Origin: Symsagittifera roscoffensis
Taxonomy: Eukaryota > Xenacoelomorpha > Acoela > Convolutidae
Length of the DNA: 64,000 nucleotides
Assembly: GCF_963678635.1 (NCBI RefSeq)
Contig: NC_087071.1
Span: 33,699,548-33,763,547, forward strand
Direction: 5' to 3'
Shown here: positions 10,153 to 21,372 of the stretch, piece after piece
How the letters are laid out: each line of letters begins with the position of its first letter
Position numbering within the stretch: position 1 is the first letter of the stretch
Program-made: the position numbers and the translations under genes
The notes under the pieces: generated by a model
Database searches by the model: none
What the model was told of the DNA's origin: nothing
What the model saw: only the letters and a program-made list of their open reading frames with translations

Positions 10153-10439
10153 CTAATTGGAAATCATTGTTGAGTTAATCCAACGTGCAAACAAAGGTAC
10201 ATTAGCAAAGAAACTGCCACCGTCACAAAATTGTCCTTGGTTTTTGTAGTAGCTGGCGACCCCAAATATACATTTCGGTGTCAAGGTTCCACAGTGGAAT
10301 GTGTACAATGGATTTCCATCGTCCAGATAACAAATATTGGAGTTTTGAATTGCACTTTCTACACAAATATTATCATGTCGACACTGTCGAATTTCCAGAT
10401 TAGGCGTACTTGGCTCCAAAAATGTTTGAACGAAAAATG
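10153..10439 (-). CDS. Serine protease homologue, terminal exon (S195D)
   Basis: Last exon of a chymotrypsin-fold (S1) protein, stop TAG at 10155-10153. Family landmarks in order: the Cys168/Cys182 pair (RQCRHDNIC), the active-site loop ICYLDDGNPLY in place of CxGDSGGPL, the Cys201 equivalent (FHCG), FGVASYY in place of the GVxSxG strand, Cys220 (QFCDGG), and the final helix FARWINSTM. The catalytic Ser is Asp, Gly193 is Leu, Gly197 is Asn and the specificity residue 189 is Asn, so the product cannot be a working protease. The phase-1 acceptor AG at 10441-10440 (GGAAG|CATTTT) joins the 10752-10690 exon as LQ-E-T-FFVQ with canonical GT-AG ends. Confident as family; active use is uncertain. Confidence 0.8.
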
Positions 10440-10689
10440 CTTCCTGTATGTTTTTTAAGCCCTTTTTGTTGTTTTCCATTAAAAAACTTAAAAGAACTCT
10501 AATATCCTTCTTTCATGGAATTAATTCAAAATTTAAATAACAATTTTCTATCTAAATTGACGATGTAAAAAACAGATGACGCATTTTGTTCACACTGAAA
10601 TTTCATTAAAGAAAAAACTGACATTGCACATTTTTATATGATCGTATAATCTATCTAAATATCAAATCACTGCTAGAAAGGGCTGAAAC

Positions 10690-10752
10690 TTTCCTGTAGA
10701 ACAGTTGGATAGACGAAAGTATAATGTGAGGTTGATCCCATACCACATGAAC
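10690..10752 (-). CDS. Serine protease homologue, small internal exon (SCGMGSTS)
   Basis: A 63-nt exon after a good acceptor (TTTCAACTGTTAG) with donor A|GTTTCA, phase 1 at both ends. It encodes SCGMGSTSHYTFVYPTVLQE. This is the SGWGxTSxxxxxxPxxLQE segment of trypsins, with the usual Trp141 replaced by Met and a Cys at about position 136 that can pair with the Cys201 equivalent in the last exon. It is too short to stand out as an ORF; I found it by looking for the missing GWG block between the two larger exons. The following intron is 250 nt. Confidence 0.7.
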
Positions 10753-11265
10753 CTAACAGTTGAAATTCAATTGGAAATAGCTGAGCAATTGTTTTAACAA
10801 TTCGATCAATGTGGCATTTTAAAAAAAACATCTGTCAAAAATTGATAAAAAGCAGAAATTGTTTTTGTCTTCCCAGATGTGTTAATTTTCGAAGCATGCT
10901 ATCAGAAATTGAATACTCAGTTTGTTTATTTGTCTAAATCGTTTCTCATTTTGTAAATAATACGCGCTGTTTTTTTTATTTGGGCAAAAAACTAGGATAA
11001 AGTTTGTAAAATTGGAAAAAATTTAAAGTTGTGACTATGATGGGTTGGATTTCCGCTGAAACTTGATAACTTGATAAATATTTTGTCAGATTTGTTTTCC
11101 ATTATTCTGAATATTTTTCAAAAGCAGTATTTTTCCGGACTTTAAACATTTACATTCTTATAACTTTGGTTGTCAAGAACCGAATAGCCCTTAACTAAAA
11201 ACTATTCCTGTACAGTGTTTTAGGTCGCTTCAGTCAGCTATTTCCGTCTTGTTGATTTTTTTTCC

Positions 11266-11481
11266 CTAGAATGTCTGGGTGAAGGTTGTAATTAAGATCA
11301 GTACATATGGGCAAAAAACGACGAGCGTTCCTAATCGGATGAAGAAGTTTGATAAGCGCGATATCACTCGTGAAATACCCATCGTGAAGTCCAAAGCTGG
11401 AAACAAAGTCAATCTGTATACAAAACTGGGGCGTAGCATCTTCTTGCATACGCGTCGCTGCCACGCGCAATTCAAATGTTT
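11266..11481 (-). CDS. Serine protease homologue, exon with catalytic Asp102
   Basis: Encodes TFELRVAATRMQEDATPQFC, then GLHDGYFTSDIALIKLLHPI, then FLPICTDLNYNLHPDILG. This matches the S1 stretch from the strand after the His57 loop, through DIALIKL (Asp102 present), to the Cys122 region (LPIC). The length expected for phase-1 joins on both sides fits exactly (2+213+1 nt). Two defects are seen. The nearest AG (11484-11483) lies one base too far upstream, so a canonical join is out of frame and TAA precedes ACATTTGAA. The donor after CTAG reads GGAAAA instead of GTAAAA, and no GT occurs in frame before a stop. Decay, unusual splice sites or base errors could explain both. Confidence 0.65.
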   Translation of the reverse strand, partial: KHLNCAWQRRVCKKMLRPSFVYRLTLFPALDFTMGISRVISRLSNFFIRLGTLVVFCPYVLILITTFTQTF

Positions 11482-12360
11482 ACTCACTTGGATGCAATAA
11501 CATTTTAAGAAAACACTTTCATTTTGTAAATATATTCTAATCGCAGTAATAAAGCAAGTTCACGAAAACCTTAATTTTTCAGTTTTTGTTTGGTTTCCTA
11601 GTTTCAGTGCCTTCGATATTATTGATAGCTAGTTTTCGTTTTTTTTTCAAATGCAATTTATACAGAAAACACTACGAGGGCGAACAAAGCGAAATTATTT
11701 TGGACACTTTGATTATTTAGGACACTTAGGACAAATTTTGAGGCAATTATTTTAGAATTACTGTTTGAAAAAGAAATCAAAACAAAAAGCAATGTTTTTT
11801 AGTCCAAAAAACGTATTTAAAAAATGCTCGATATTTTACCGCTGAATAATTATAATTTTATTATTAAAGGTTGATAAAAAGTCAATGATTGCAAATTAAG
11901 AAAAAATTTTTCTATAATGATACATCATCAGTAAAATTTCAACGTGATTAGAAAAATTTAACAGTTTTTGACAGTTTTATAGTCTCAACTTGTAAATCTG
12001 ATTGGCATAAGAAGCAATTTTTCTCTATTGAAAAAAATGTTATGAAGATTTTTGCTAGAAAAAGCTTACAAGATTTTAATCCAAAAAAAAATAAAACATT
12101 TCTCAAAAAATTTGACGAAACTAATAAAACCTTGCCAAATTCGCATTCAGAGAGCCCTAGGGTATGGCTTTCTATAAGTTTTTTTTACAAAACTTGAAGG
12201 TTAAAACACAAACACCCATTCGAGTTGTGAGGGAGCAAAACAAATTCTATAAGCAGTTTGGGAAAATTAAGTCTCAAAAAATTTTTCTAAATGAAAACCG
12301 GTTTTTTAAAAAAAAGAACTGATAATTTTAACCGCAAATTTTGACTGACGTTTTTTAATT

Positions 12361-12410
12361 GATTTTTGCTGGTTTTTGCTGGTTTTTGCTGGTCCAGGGT
12401 TTTTGCTGGT
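12361..12410 (+). repeat. Short tandem repeat, 10-bp unit
   Basis: GGTTTTTGCT is repeated head to tail at 12371-12390 with a near copy (GATTTTTGCT) just before. After GGTCCA the same words, GGTTTTTGCTGGT, recur at 12398-12410. A simple microsatellite-like run. Confidence 0.75.
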
Positions 12411-13700
12411 CAGAAGGTTTTTGGAAAATATTTACATTTCAAAACCATGAAAAATTTGTGTTAAAGCACCTAAATTTAAGATGAAAAAAAATAATGGTTA
12501 AAATTAAAAAAGTCGAATTGTTTTCACCAAAAAACGATTTTTTTAAAATCAAAGAGTTGTTTGTAACTATATGATAACATTTTAAAACTAGCAAAAAAAT
12601 TCAGATTTGGCTTTTCTCACGTTTTTTTATATGATTTCTAAAGAACACTTAGAATAAAAGTTGACACAATTCTAAGTTACTCTTCTTAAATGCTCCCATA
12701 AATAAGTTAAATTCAAATTGCACAAAAAAATCTGAACCAATATCTCGAAATTAAATTAAATTGCAGATTATATCCATAAAATTTTATTTTAGTTGTTTTT
12801 TTTGAACCGATTATTTCAGGTGTGAATTAAAATTGGAAGAAAAAAATTCTGTATGTGATTATTCCATCCTTTCTTCTAATTCAAGCGTGAGTATAGAAAA
12901 AATCAAATAAAAACGACATGTATCTTTTCAATGAGATTGATTTGATCAATTAAACGAACTCTTTGAAAAATTGTAACCGAAAAATTTTCTATTTTCTTAA
13001 ACTAACAAATCAATGAAAATCGAATGGTAATAAAACAAAAAAAAATATCGAAAAACAATTTTTCCCTATGAGCAGCAAAAATTAAATAAGGGTCAGCTTA
13101 TTCAAAACGTACACAAAAAATTCTTTTCGAGATCAATTTTGACACAATTTCTACATGATTGATCTAATTGTTTTCAGTCGTATCAGTAAAACTTCTCGGT
13201 CAATCATGCTCGGTATTTTCTTCTTTTCAAACCAAATAGGTTTATTAAATGTTTTTGGGATTAATAATTGAAGAACAACTGCAGGACGTTAGATCAAACT
13301 AAGCAGTCATTTGTAACGGGCAAGCTCAATGAGTGTCTTATGGTAATCTTACAAAAACATTCAAAACGTTCTCCCTGAAATTTTTCTGCTATTACCTTAA
13401 AAGATGCCATTTTTGGCGGTTTTTTTTAGATCACCTGAACCACATGCCATAACTCATCTGCAACCCCCTTCATTAAAATTATGGGGGTTTAAAAAATTGT
13501 AATTTGAAAAGTTTGGGATGATACACTCTCAATTGAGATTGTCTCGTTAAAGCGTAAGCGGTGAGAAATCATTCAAAATTTTAATGGAAGCAAGCAATTT
13601 TTTAGGACAAGTACCTCATGAAAACTTTGCCCCAATATATGTTAGATCTGATTTTCTCTGCTTAATTTTGTTGTTAATTTCAAAGAGATACGAGCAGGTT

Positions 13701-13900
13701 CTTTCATTTTTCAAGATTACTGAGATAATGGACGATTAGTTGTACTCGGCGTGGTTTCTTCGTCAGGCAACTTTACCAGTTGATAGGTTGAGAAAAAATA
13801 GTTAGGAAGAGAAAGTTAAAACTCATAATTTGTCTGGCGAAGAAACCACTCAGAGTACAACTAATTGGCCACTCACTCTGTGGTAACAAAAAATGAAAAA
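13701..13900. repeat. Imperfect inverted repeat (~200 bp, MITE-like)
   Basis: The inner arms 13735-13766 and 13834-13865 are reverse complements with three mismatches in 32 bp (ATTAGTTGTACTC and GTGGTTTCTTCG blocks). Similarity continues outward, more weakly, to TTCATTTTT at 13703 and its complement near 13898. The loop is about 67 bp. No gene or flanking duplication was found. Confidence 0.6.
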
Positions 13901-16029
13901 ATAAATTTAAAAGTCGAGAAAAGCGTGTCTGACGAAGGAATCAGTAAAACCATTTGTCCACTCTCTCAGTAACACCAAAAATCAAAAATCTGCTAATAAC
14001 AAAGACTAAGGATAGAGAGCCATTAAATAATAAAAAAAAACTGAAATGCTTTCCTTTTTTCTTGATTTTTGCCGCTTCTTGCTGTAATTAAATCATGAAG
14101 AGGCAGGTAACTTTAATACTAGATAGCCTGGCCATGTGTCATTAAGAGACTTAGTTGCTTGCTTTCATATAAAATGGATTGATTTCTCTCGGCTTACACT
14201 TTATTGACACAATTAGAACTTTATTGACGCATTGTCCCAAGTTTTTCAATTTAGCGTCTTCAAACTCCTTTCATTTTAAAGAAACTTGGTGCAAATGAGT
14301 CATGGCACTTGGCTCAGAAAATTTAGAAAAAAAAAGCCAAACAACCTAGTTTTAAAGCCGGAGCAAAATAAGCAAATGGTTTGTATCTTTTGCTTAAGAA
14401 TACCAGAAGAAAAAAAGCGTACACTTGATTGTAACCGGTCTTTGCTTTGATTGATTTAATTGTGCTGTAATTGTTCTTCAAACTTTTTCTCAAATTTTTA
14501 TTCCAACGATTTGGTTTAATTACTAGGCAATAAAGAGCTTGATAACTGAAAATTTTTACAAACATGACAGAAAATAATTCGATCAAACATGAAGAAGTTA
14601 TATCAAAATTTAATTTAAAGGAAATGGTGATTTGATTTTTAATTAGGCTGAGTTTTTCATTTTTATACTTTTCGCTGGTTTTAGATGAAAATTGATTTCC
14701 AAAGTTTTTGAAATGCATTAAAGTTGATTGTTTTTGGTTTGTAAGTACGAAATAATGAGAAAAATTATCGATCACAAATTTTCAAGTGATTTGTGTTGAA
14801 GGTCATATCATTCTTTTTTTATTCGATTATCTTTAATTTTTTTTCTACATCTAAAAAGACTCATGCTGCAACCTTGGTTTTTTTCTTATCCCAACGCTTG
14901 AAATAAATGAAGAATAGATCAACCACTTGTTTTGACTCATTTTTAATTTTAAGGCTGCATTGTTTTTTTACTTTTGAACAAAATAATGATAATCGACAAA
15001 AAATGGATGTCCATTTTTTAAATTAGAAGGATAAGATCAATCATTCGAATTCCAAGAAACTTTTTATTCAATGTTTTTGAATTTGTTTTCGAAAATTTGT
15101 AGTCGACACATTTTAACAAGCATAAAGCACAAAAAAAGCGGAAGCTCAATTTAGTCAAAACTTAAATAGTTAATTCCTGGTCTGGTGAACTGTACAGTGT
15201 TTTATTTGTGTTTGAGTGGTTTTTTCGTTTGAAAAACGTCCCACTCATAAATAGTGGTCATCATAAACAACCAATAAATTCAAAAAATTTTAAAAGCAGG
15301 TTTTTTAAAAATTTTTGAGCAGTTTTAATTTGATTTTACCTAAAACGTATTCAAAAGTGACAACTTATGCTGAATCTTGTAAAAAATTTGATTTTTTGCA
15401 CCCGAGGGTGTTTTATTCAGGCAGACATAAGTCTGGGATATTTAAAATGCTGGTTGCATTTTTTGTTGAACAAACACGGCAATTCGAGATAATTTAAATA
15501 ACCTTGAGCAATTTGGGGAGTTTTTTTAAAGTTTTGAACAGTTTGAGAAGCTTTCAATCAATTGAATGGGTTTTTGAGCGTTCTCAATCTAATTTTTAAG
15601 CGGGCGGTTTCCACTTAATGAATATCAGAAAAACCTTCAAAGTCGGTATCTGGGCGTATCTATTTGGGCGTAAAAGACTATTATAAGAAAGCTCAAACCG
15701 CTCAAACTTGTAGTCTTTACCTGAGAGGCACGAACTTCGCTTGAACAAAGTTCAGTCGAGCCACTCTTTGTGTCGGTGAATCCGTTTGTGGCAGGTCGGA
15801 AACCAGAACGAATATGTCTTCCACTAAAAAAAATGAGAAAATGACATTCGTTGTGGAAAAATAAAAGCTCTAAGCAAAAAGCAAGTTGTTCGAAAAATGT
15901 AACAAATTCGACGGTTTATAAAATAGATGATTCTCTAACACTTTTTTGCTTGGACGAAATTTTGCTTCGATTAACTTTTTTTTTCTATTTACAGTTTTTT
16001 GATTCAATTCGAGGCCAAACTGTGCACTG

Positions 16030-16251
16030 GATAAGCAGACAATTTTGTGTCTGCATGTTCCTGGATTTCAGATACAAGTTTTTGAACATGTTAGAATTTT
16101 GTCGGAACGATCTTGTCGGAACGATTTTGTCGGAAAGGGAGCGTCCTTGTTGCGGAAGCCGATTTTGTCGGAAAGATTTTGTCGGAAAGGGAGCGTCCTT
16201 GTTGAAAAAGTCGCTAACAATTCATAAAATGAACAGTTTGGCCTCGTAATG
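16030..16251 (+). repeat. Dispersed repeat family X, copy at 16 kb, with internal tandem duplication
   Basis: Contains the family words TGCATGTTCCTGGATT, TTTTGTCGGAACGAT, GGAGCGTCCTTGTTGCGGAA and the end CAGTTTGGCCTCGTAATG (16234-16251). The stretch GATTTTGTCGGAAAGGGAGC with its GTCCTTGTTG tail occurs twice (about 16123-16152 and 16174-16204). Related copies are at 6.19-6.23 kb and, inverted, at 22940-22996 plus 23919-24029. The 132- and 60-codon frames here are by-products of the repeat. Confidence 0.55.
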
Positions 16252-16585
16252 GTTTTTGTATCAACCCAAAAATATTGGCACTTGTGTGAATTTACTGGTG
16301 TCAGATTTGATATTTTGAAAACATATAAGTTAAATTTTAACTTATTGGATTTTTAAAAACTCTATCTATGGATCAAAAAAGAACTATGCAAAGAAGTTTC
16401 TCGTCCGCAGTTCGTAGTTTAAATTAAAAAACTGCTTCAAAGTTTTGCAATATGAAAAACACACAGGTTCAGCTAAGGCCGAGGTCTGCTATTTTTGCTG
16501 CCTTCATGAAATGACCATCGTGCAGCCGAAAAACCTCACTTGCGCAGAGGTTGCTGAATACCTTGCGCAAACTCGAAACAAACTT

Positions 16586-16721
16586 GCGACAAGTTCGCTC
16601 AAAAACGCATGATAGCTTAAAACAGTCAAAACTCTAATGTCAAAATTCTAATCGCGACAAGTTCGCACAAAAACGCATGATAGCTTAAAACGGTCAATTT
16701 TCTAATGTCAAAATTCTAATG
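16586..16721 (+). repeat. Tandem duplication, 68-bp unit
   Basis: Two consecutive copies, 16586-16653 and 16654-16721, starting GCGACAAGTTCGC and sharing CGCATGATAGCTTAAAAC and TAATGTCAAAATTCTAAT. They differ at a handful of positions. Confidence 0.75.
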
Positions 16722-17435
16722 TCGGACAAAACCACTCGTAAAAGACCGCAACATACGTCGTTTCAAGACTCCAGAATTTTTTGAGATCATAATTTCGAAA
16801 AAATCAAAAAACTTCAGCTAACATTTATCTTCATAGTGATGTATAACAAAGCAGCGCTCACTCCAGGAGAGCCATTTACTGCATAAGGCAAGTTTCAAGG
16901 GCAGCCTTTTATTATTTAAAGCAGTCCGCTCACGTGATAAATTGTCTACTTATAAAAACTTTTCGCTAACAACAATACGCATTTAGATCTTTTTCTCAAA
17001 AACATTGTGATAATCATTGGATTTTTCGTATTTAAAGAGGAAAGTAATTGAACATGGTATCAGCTTGTTTTCTAGTCTTTCTTAACTTTTTTGTCTGTTT
17101 CTTCGGACAAGATTTCCGAAAAAAAAGTGTAATTTTTTGTGAATGAAGTTAGCTAATAGAAATTCTCCTGTAAATAAAAAAAGACCCGTGATTTCTTGCG
17201 TGGCTTGCTTTATCAATATTGAGAAGAACTGTTTCATGATTGGTTGTGATACTATTCGAGTGTAGCTGTTTTGATGTGCTGAGCATAAAAAAGGCGACGT
17301 GTAGGGCTTTATTGTTCTATAGAACTTAATTTTACTTGATGGTTTTAGTTGTAATTGTCTACTATCTTTAATGATTAGTTTTAAATGACATATTAGCCGT
17401 GTGCTTACTTTTGTGCATACCTGCGATGGACATAA
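16722..17435. other. AT-rich stretch, nothing recognised
   Basis: No ORF, no structured repeat and no RNA gene seen. Confidence 0.5.
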
Positions 17436-18000
17436 AAGCTCGGGTCGATGGTTCGAGTTATGCTTTGAATTTCTCGACCCAAATTTGGTATGTTACGACC
17501 ATCTCGACCAAGCTTCTCTCTGTTTTGACTCTTTGTTGAACGCTGTTTAATGTTTTTCGATTTTCTGAACCAAAACTCTTACAGACAGTCTCGACCGGCA
17601 TTTTTAGAAAACTTATTTTATTGGACCCCGCATAGAATTGGTTCGACTGTCTTCATCTCAACAGTAAAAAATATCCAAAAACTGTTCAATCCATCTCGTA
17701 TTGTTTTAACCGGCGTGACTCTCAATGGATTCAGTACTATCCAAAACAGGTTTCAGAGCCATTTAGAGTGACCCTCAGCGCGACTTAGCGCGAGTTCAAC
17801 TAGAAAAGAAAACAACTGGCCGGTGCTCGACCTGTGTTTTGACTGTACTAGACTTATGTTTCGACTGTTTAAATTATGTTTCGATGATTCTCGACCTATG
17901 TTTCATCTGTGCTTATGTTTTGGGTTACTCGAAAGAAAATGGTTATGTTTGACTGTGTTTGACCAATGTTTCGACTTTCTAGACTTTCTCCAATATCAAA
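17436..18000. repeat. Dispersed TCGAC/TCGACC boxes, diffuse cluster 1
   Basis: About a dozen TCGACC, TCGACT or TCGATG words, for example at 17445-17480, 17500-17515, 17590, 17640 and 17825-17980. Many are followed by TGTTT (CGACCTGTGTTTTGACTGT). It looks like a degraded relative of the arrays at 20.5-21.2 and 21.8-22.3 kb. Confidence 0.4.
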
Positions 18001-18800
18001 TTACGTGAGTAATTTGACAGAAAATTGTCATGTATGCTTTTCAAATGATTTTTTGTGATGACACTTAAAGGAAAATTATACTGTAGGAATTAATGAAACG
18101 AATTTCATTAATGAAATCTATGTAATACATATTGAAACTTTCAATTTAGCCTCTCTATCTTTTACAAATTTGGTCCAAAATTGTTGGTGTGAAAAATGAT
18201 AATTACTGAAATTTTGTAGAATTTACCTTTACATTTCGCAAGAGCCCTTAAATCTTGAAAAGAAAAAGGATTCTCTCTGAAACTTGTTGTTAAGTGGTGA
18301 GCAAAACAATTCTAATGGTTGAGTATGATTGCAATATTTTGACAAAATTCTATTTGAGCAGATTTTCGTTGCTCAGTTTTCAAATTGAAAAAGTTCAAAA
18401 AATTGAGACTAAAAAATCAGGTACAGATTATTAGCAGATGCTGTTTGTGGACTCATAGCCGAGTTGAAAGAGAGTGAAAGGGCGTCAATTTTTAGTGTTT
18501 CGGTTTCGAGAATCTACCTGGCCCGGACTGAATTTGATAACAGAGGTATGAGGGGTGTTTGTTTCGTGAGTCAAAAACATCTGTACTATTCAGTAGATTA
18601 TAGAACGCCAACTTAAAGGGGCACGAAATTTGAAGTGGTGCAGAAGATGGTGCTGTGTCAACAGATGGAAATAAGTTCTTAGAGGTGATTGGAAAATTCG
18701 AGTTGTTCAACTAACTGACCAATTTGATTGATGTTGTAATTGTTTACTAATTGTTCGTATTGATCTTCGTATTGTGTTTAACTTTTTGATTTGAAATTTG

Positions 18801-19000
18801 NNNNNNNNNNNNNNNNNNNNNNNNNNNNNNNNNNNNNNNNNNNNNNNNNNNNNNNNNNNNNNNNNNNNNNNNNNNNNNNNNNNNNNNNNNNNNNNNNNNN
18901 NNNNNNNNNNNNNNNNNNNNNNNNNNNNNNNNNNNNNNNNNNNNNNNNNNNNNNNNNNNNNNNNNNNNNNNNNNNNNNNNNNNNNNNNNNNNNNNNNNNN
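18801..19000. other. Assembly gap (200 N)
   Basis: A run of N of exactly 200 bases, so the true gap size is probably unknown. Sequence on either side is ordinary AT-rich DNA. Frames crossing the gap are artefacts. Confidence 0.99.
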
Positions 19001-20520
19001 GTATGGATAGTATTTCAAATGTTTTACCGACAAAGCTACTTTACAGCTTCATTTTGACGGTAGAACACGTTTCCTTGTAAGAATTAAAAAACAATCACAC
19101 ATACAAAATCGTAATCTTTAGTTACGACATTTTTGCTTCAATGCCGCACCCAGTTTAAACGCCGAAGCATCGCATCTTAGTCCTGTTTCTAGCATTTGTT
19201 CGAAGTGATATTTTCGGTTACTACCTCTGCCATTTGTTTACATTCCACTTTTTTGTTTTTTCGTTCTAATTGAATTTTTTCGTTTCAGCGTTTTTCAATA
19301 CTGGTCTGAGTAACGCTGTTTCAGCGGCGTTGGGGATATTTTTTGTACAGGTGTGTGTTGACCCCATTTTCAATTGTTCTGATAAATTTTGGGAGTTGCA
19401 GTTTCGGTTGCTGCAGTTTTCTTCATTAGCGTCCTTGTCACTTCTCAAGTTTGTTGAGCCAAAATCACCCTAAAAGGTTGCAATCAAAATTCAGTTGATC
19501 TTTTTTACTCATTTCGGATTTTGACATCGATTTTTCCACTTTGTAATCACCAGGCTGTCACCTGAAAATGCAAGCAAATTCTTACGTTTTGTAAGTTTGA
19601 AGTCAATTACTTTGAAGTTCGGCCGGAATTTTTGACAGGCCTTAAAATCTAGTCTGGAGTTGGTACGAACCCGTTGTTATTTCTCGTTGAGACTGACAGG
19701 ACATTGCTCTCAGGTTGGTTTATTCAGTAGGTTTAGTGTATATGCGTGTTGTAAGTCCAGAATTGAGAAAAATACTTCTCTAGTGCTCGCTGCTTTAGTT
19801 GTGTGTGCTACATTTGTTATTTTTCTTTCGATGTCGGGCATTTGATTTTAATTTTTGTGGATACATTTCTTTTGAATCTAAAAACAATTTGGTGTTTGGT
19901 CTTTTTTCACAGTTAAAACAATTAGGCTGATCTTTGTTTACACTACTTTGATCATTTTTTTGTGTTAAACTCCAGTTCTTTTCTCTCTTTTCTCTGCTGA
20001 AGTGTTTTAAAATCTTTATTGAAATCCTTTTTTCTCAGTTTTCCGCATCTTGTGAAAATTTCTCGTATTTTCTTCTTTCAAGAGGTCTTTTTTGGATCTG
20101 ATTCTTGTATCGAGTCGATGTGTGGCACCATTTCAGTTTTTTGTTGCAGCTTGATTCATACCTTTGGTAGGATGTTTCTGTCTCAATTATAGGAAAAATG
20201 CTCGTGAATTGAGCCAATTTGACTGTTTATTCCTCGGATTTGACAAAATGTCCAATAATTCAATGCTTCATTCCGTTCAATTTTTGATTCCGATCCTCAT
20301 TTTTTATTGCATATTGTTTCAATATTGCTTTTTCTTTTGTAGATTGCATGAACACAGCTGACACAATTGCATAAACAAATGGCACGGGGTGTAGCATCGT
20401 GCTGCCATGTGCTCATTCACAAATGGAGTTCCGGAGTTCATTATTGTGGTTATTGTTTCGCCAGACGTCTTTAGCTATACTTGAGACCCTTAATGTCACC
20501 TTCTCCAAAATTGATCACGT
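19001..20520. other. AT-rich stretch, no supported gene
   Basis: Several 60-67-codon frames on both strands overlap each other and show no domain. No repeat structure seen apart from background. Confidence 0.45.
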
Positions 20521-20563
20521 TTTTCCCGGGTTGAGGTGCTAGACTTATGACTCGACCGAAATG

Positions 20564-20780
20564 GTCGAACGATGTCCGTTTTCGACTTTTTCAGTCAAAC
20601 GATGTCCGATTTCGACATTTTGAGTCGAACGATGTCCATTTTCGAGTTTGTTCTGCTTTACCGGACATTGTTTGACTTTGTTTGACTATACTGCACATTG
20701 TTCGACTTTGTTCGGCTTTGTTCGACTTTACCGGACATTGTTCGTTTTTGTTCGAATTTGATCGACTTTATCGGGAATTA
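20564..20780. repeat. 30-bp tandem repeat that inverts midway
   Basis: Three head-to-tail 30-bp units start at 20564, 20594 and 20624, each opening GTCGAACGATGTCC (the second has one change) and containing TTTCGA. From 20661 the reverse complement, GGACATTGTTCGAC, takes over at 20662-20780, with TTCGACTTTG or close variants at about 10-11-bp spacing. The array thus has two arms of opposite polarity. Confidence 0.65.
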
Positions 20781-20919
20781 GCAGAAGAGTCTTAAACTAC
20801 AAACACACTCGGATATCATTGGACTGTTTCTGTCAAACCACCTTTCGAAAATCTCAAGCTGGGCAGCCACAAAATTTAACAGAAAATGCCACAAAATTGA
20901 GCATCGTAGATTCGTGTAG

Positions 20920-21160
20920 CCCGAGTTGAGTTGTTGGACTTACGTTTCAATGAAACAGACCAAAAATGGCTATGTTTCGACCGGTTCGTTTAAAAATGGC
21001 TATGTTTTGACCGACTCGAAAAAAAGGATAAAGTGTTCGATAGTGTTGAAACAAGCCAATTAGTTTTGAACGGACTCAGCCGAATGAAAATTTGATCGAC
21101 CGCAGCCCATGAATGACTCGAAGAAATAGCGGTGTTTCGAACGTCTCAACTAAGCGAAAA
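20920..21160. repeat. Degenerate TTCGAC-type repeat, cluster 3
   Basis: CCCGAGTTGAG...GGACTTA at 20919-20945 repeats the text at 20526-20550 (CCGGGTTGAGGTGCTAGACTTA). AAAATGGCTATGTTTCGACC (near 20964-20983) and AAAATGGCTATGTTTTGACC (near 20994-21013) are 30 bp apart. Further TTCGA words follow to 21140. Confidence 0.4.
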
Positions 21161-21255
21161 TGTTTCCAATTGTAATCGACGCAACTGAGTTTAGAAAAAA
21201 AAACTTAAAATTTCTGTTAAATGAATCAATCAGAACTGAAAATAGGGGTAATAGG

Positions 21256-21372
21256 CCAAAGCGGAGACGGTGCGACTTTCCAGAACAAGGCGGAGACGGT
21301 AAGAATTTCCAGGCTAAGGCGGAGGCAGCGCGCCCTTCTAGACCAAGGCGGCGGCGGCGGCGCGACTTTCCT
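21256..21372 (+). repeat. GC-rich minisatellite, 29-bp unit
   Basis: Three consecutive 29-bp units plus a partial fourth, each opening (A/G)GCGGAG(A/G)C and ending CxxAxACAA or CxxGxxxAA, and closing in a GGCGGCGGCGGCGGCGCG run. This is by far the most GC-rich stretch in the window. Both plus-strand frames through it (101 and 66 codons) give Arg-rich repeats and are not convincing genes. Confidence 0.65.

Larger units (their letters stand above)
11483..16029. other. Long AT-rich non-coding stretch (putative giant intron, 3' part)
   Basis: No gene is supported. It holds the 10-bp tandem repeat at 12361-12410 and the inverted repeat at 13701-13900. The 150-codon minus-strand frame at 14323-14775 is rich in Lys, Asn, Phe and Ile with no domain, and looks like chance. 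Near 11675-11697, ACGAGGGCGAACAAAGCGAA resembles text in the repeats at 22.94 and 46.2 kb. Confidence 0.45.

Noticed and set aside
10231-10458. Plus-strand ORF opposite the last protease exon
   Set aside because: Shadow of the minus-strand exon, whose family motifs are clear.
14323-14775. 150-codon minus-strand ORF
   Set aside because: Low-complexity AT-driven composition and no recognisable domain; likely chance.
15851-16249. 132-codon ORF with repeated GRNDFVGKG-type words
   Set aside because: The repeated words come from a DNA-level tandem duplication in repeat family X.
18707-19057. ORFs spanning 18801-19000
   Set aside because: They run through the N gap and are meaningless.
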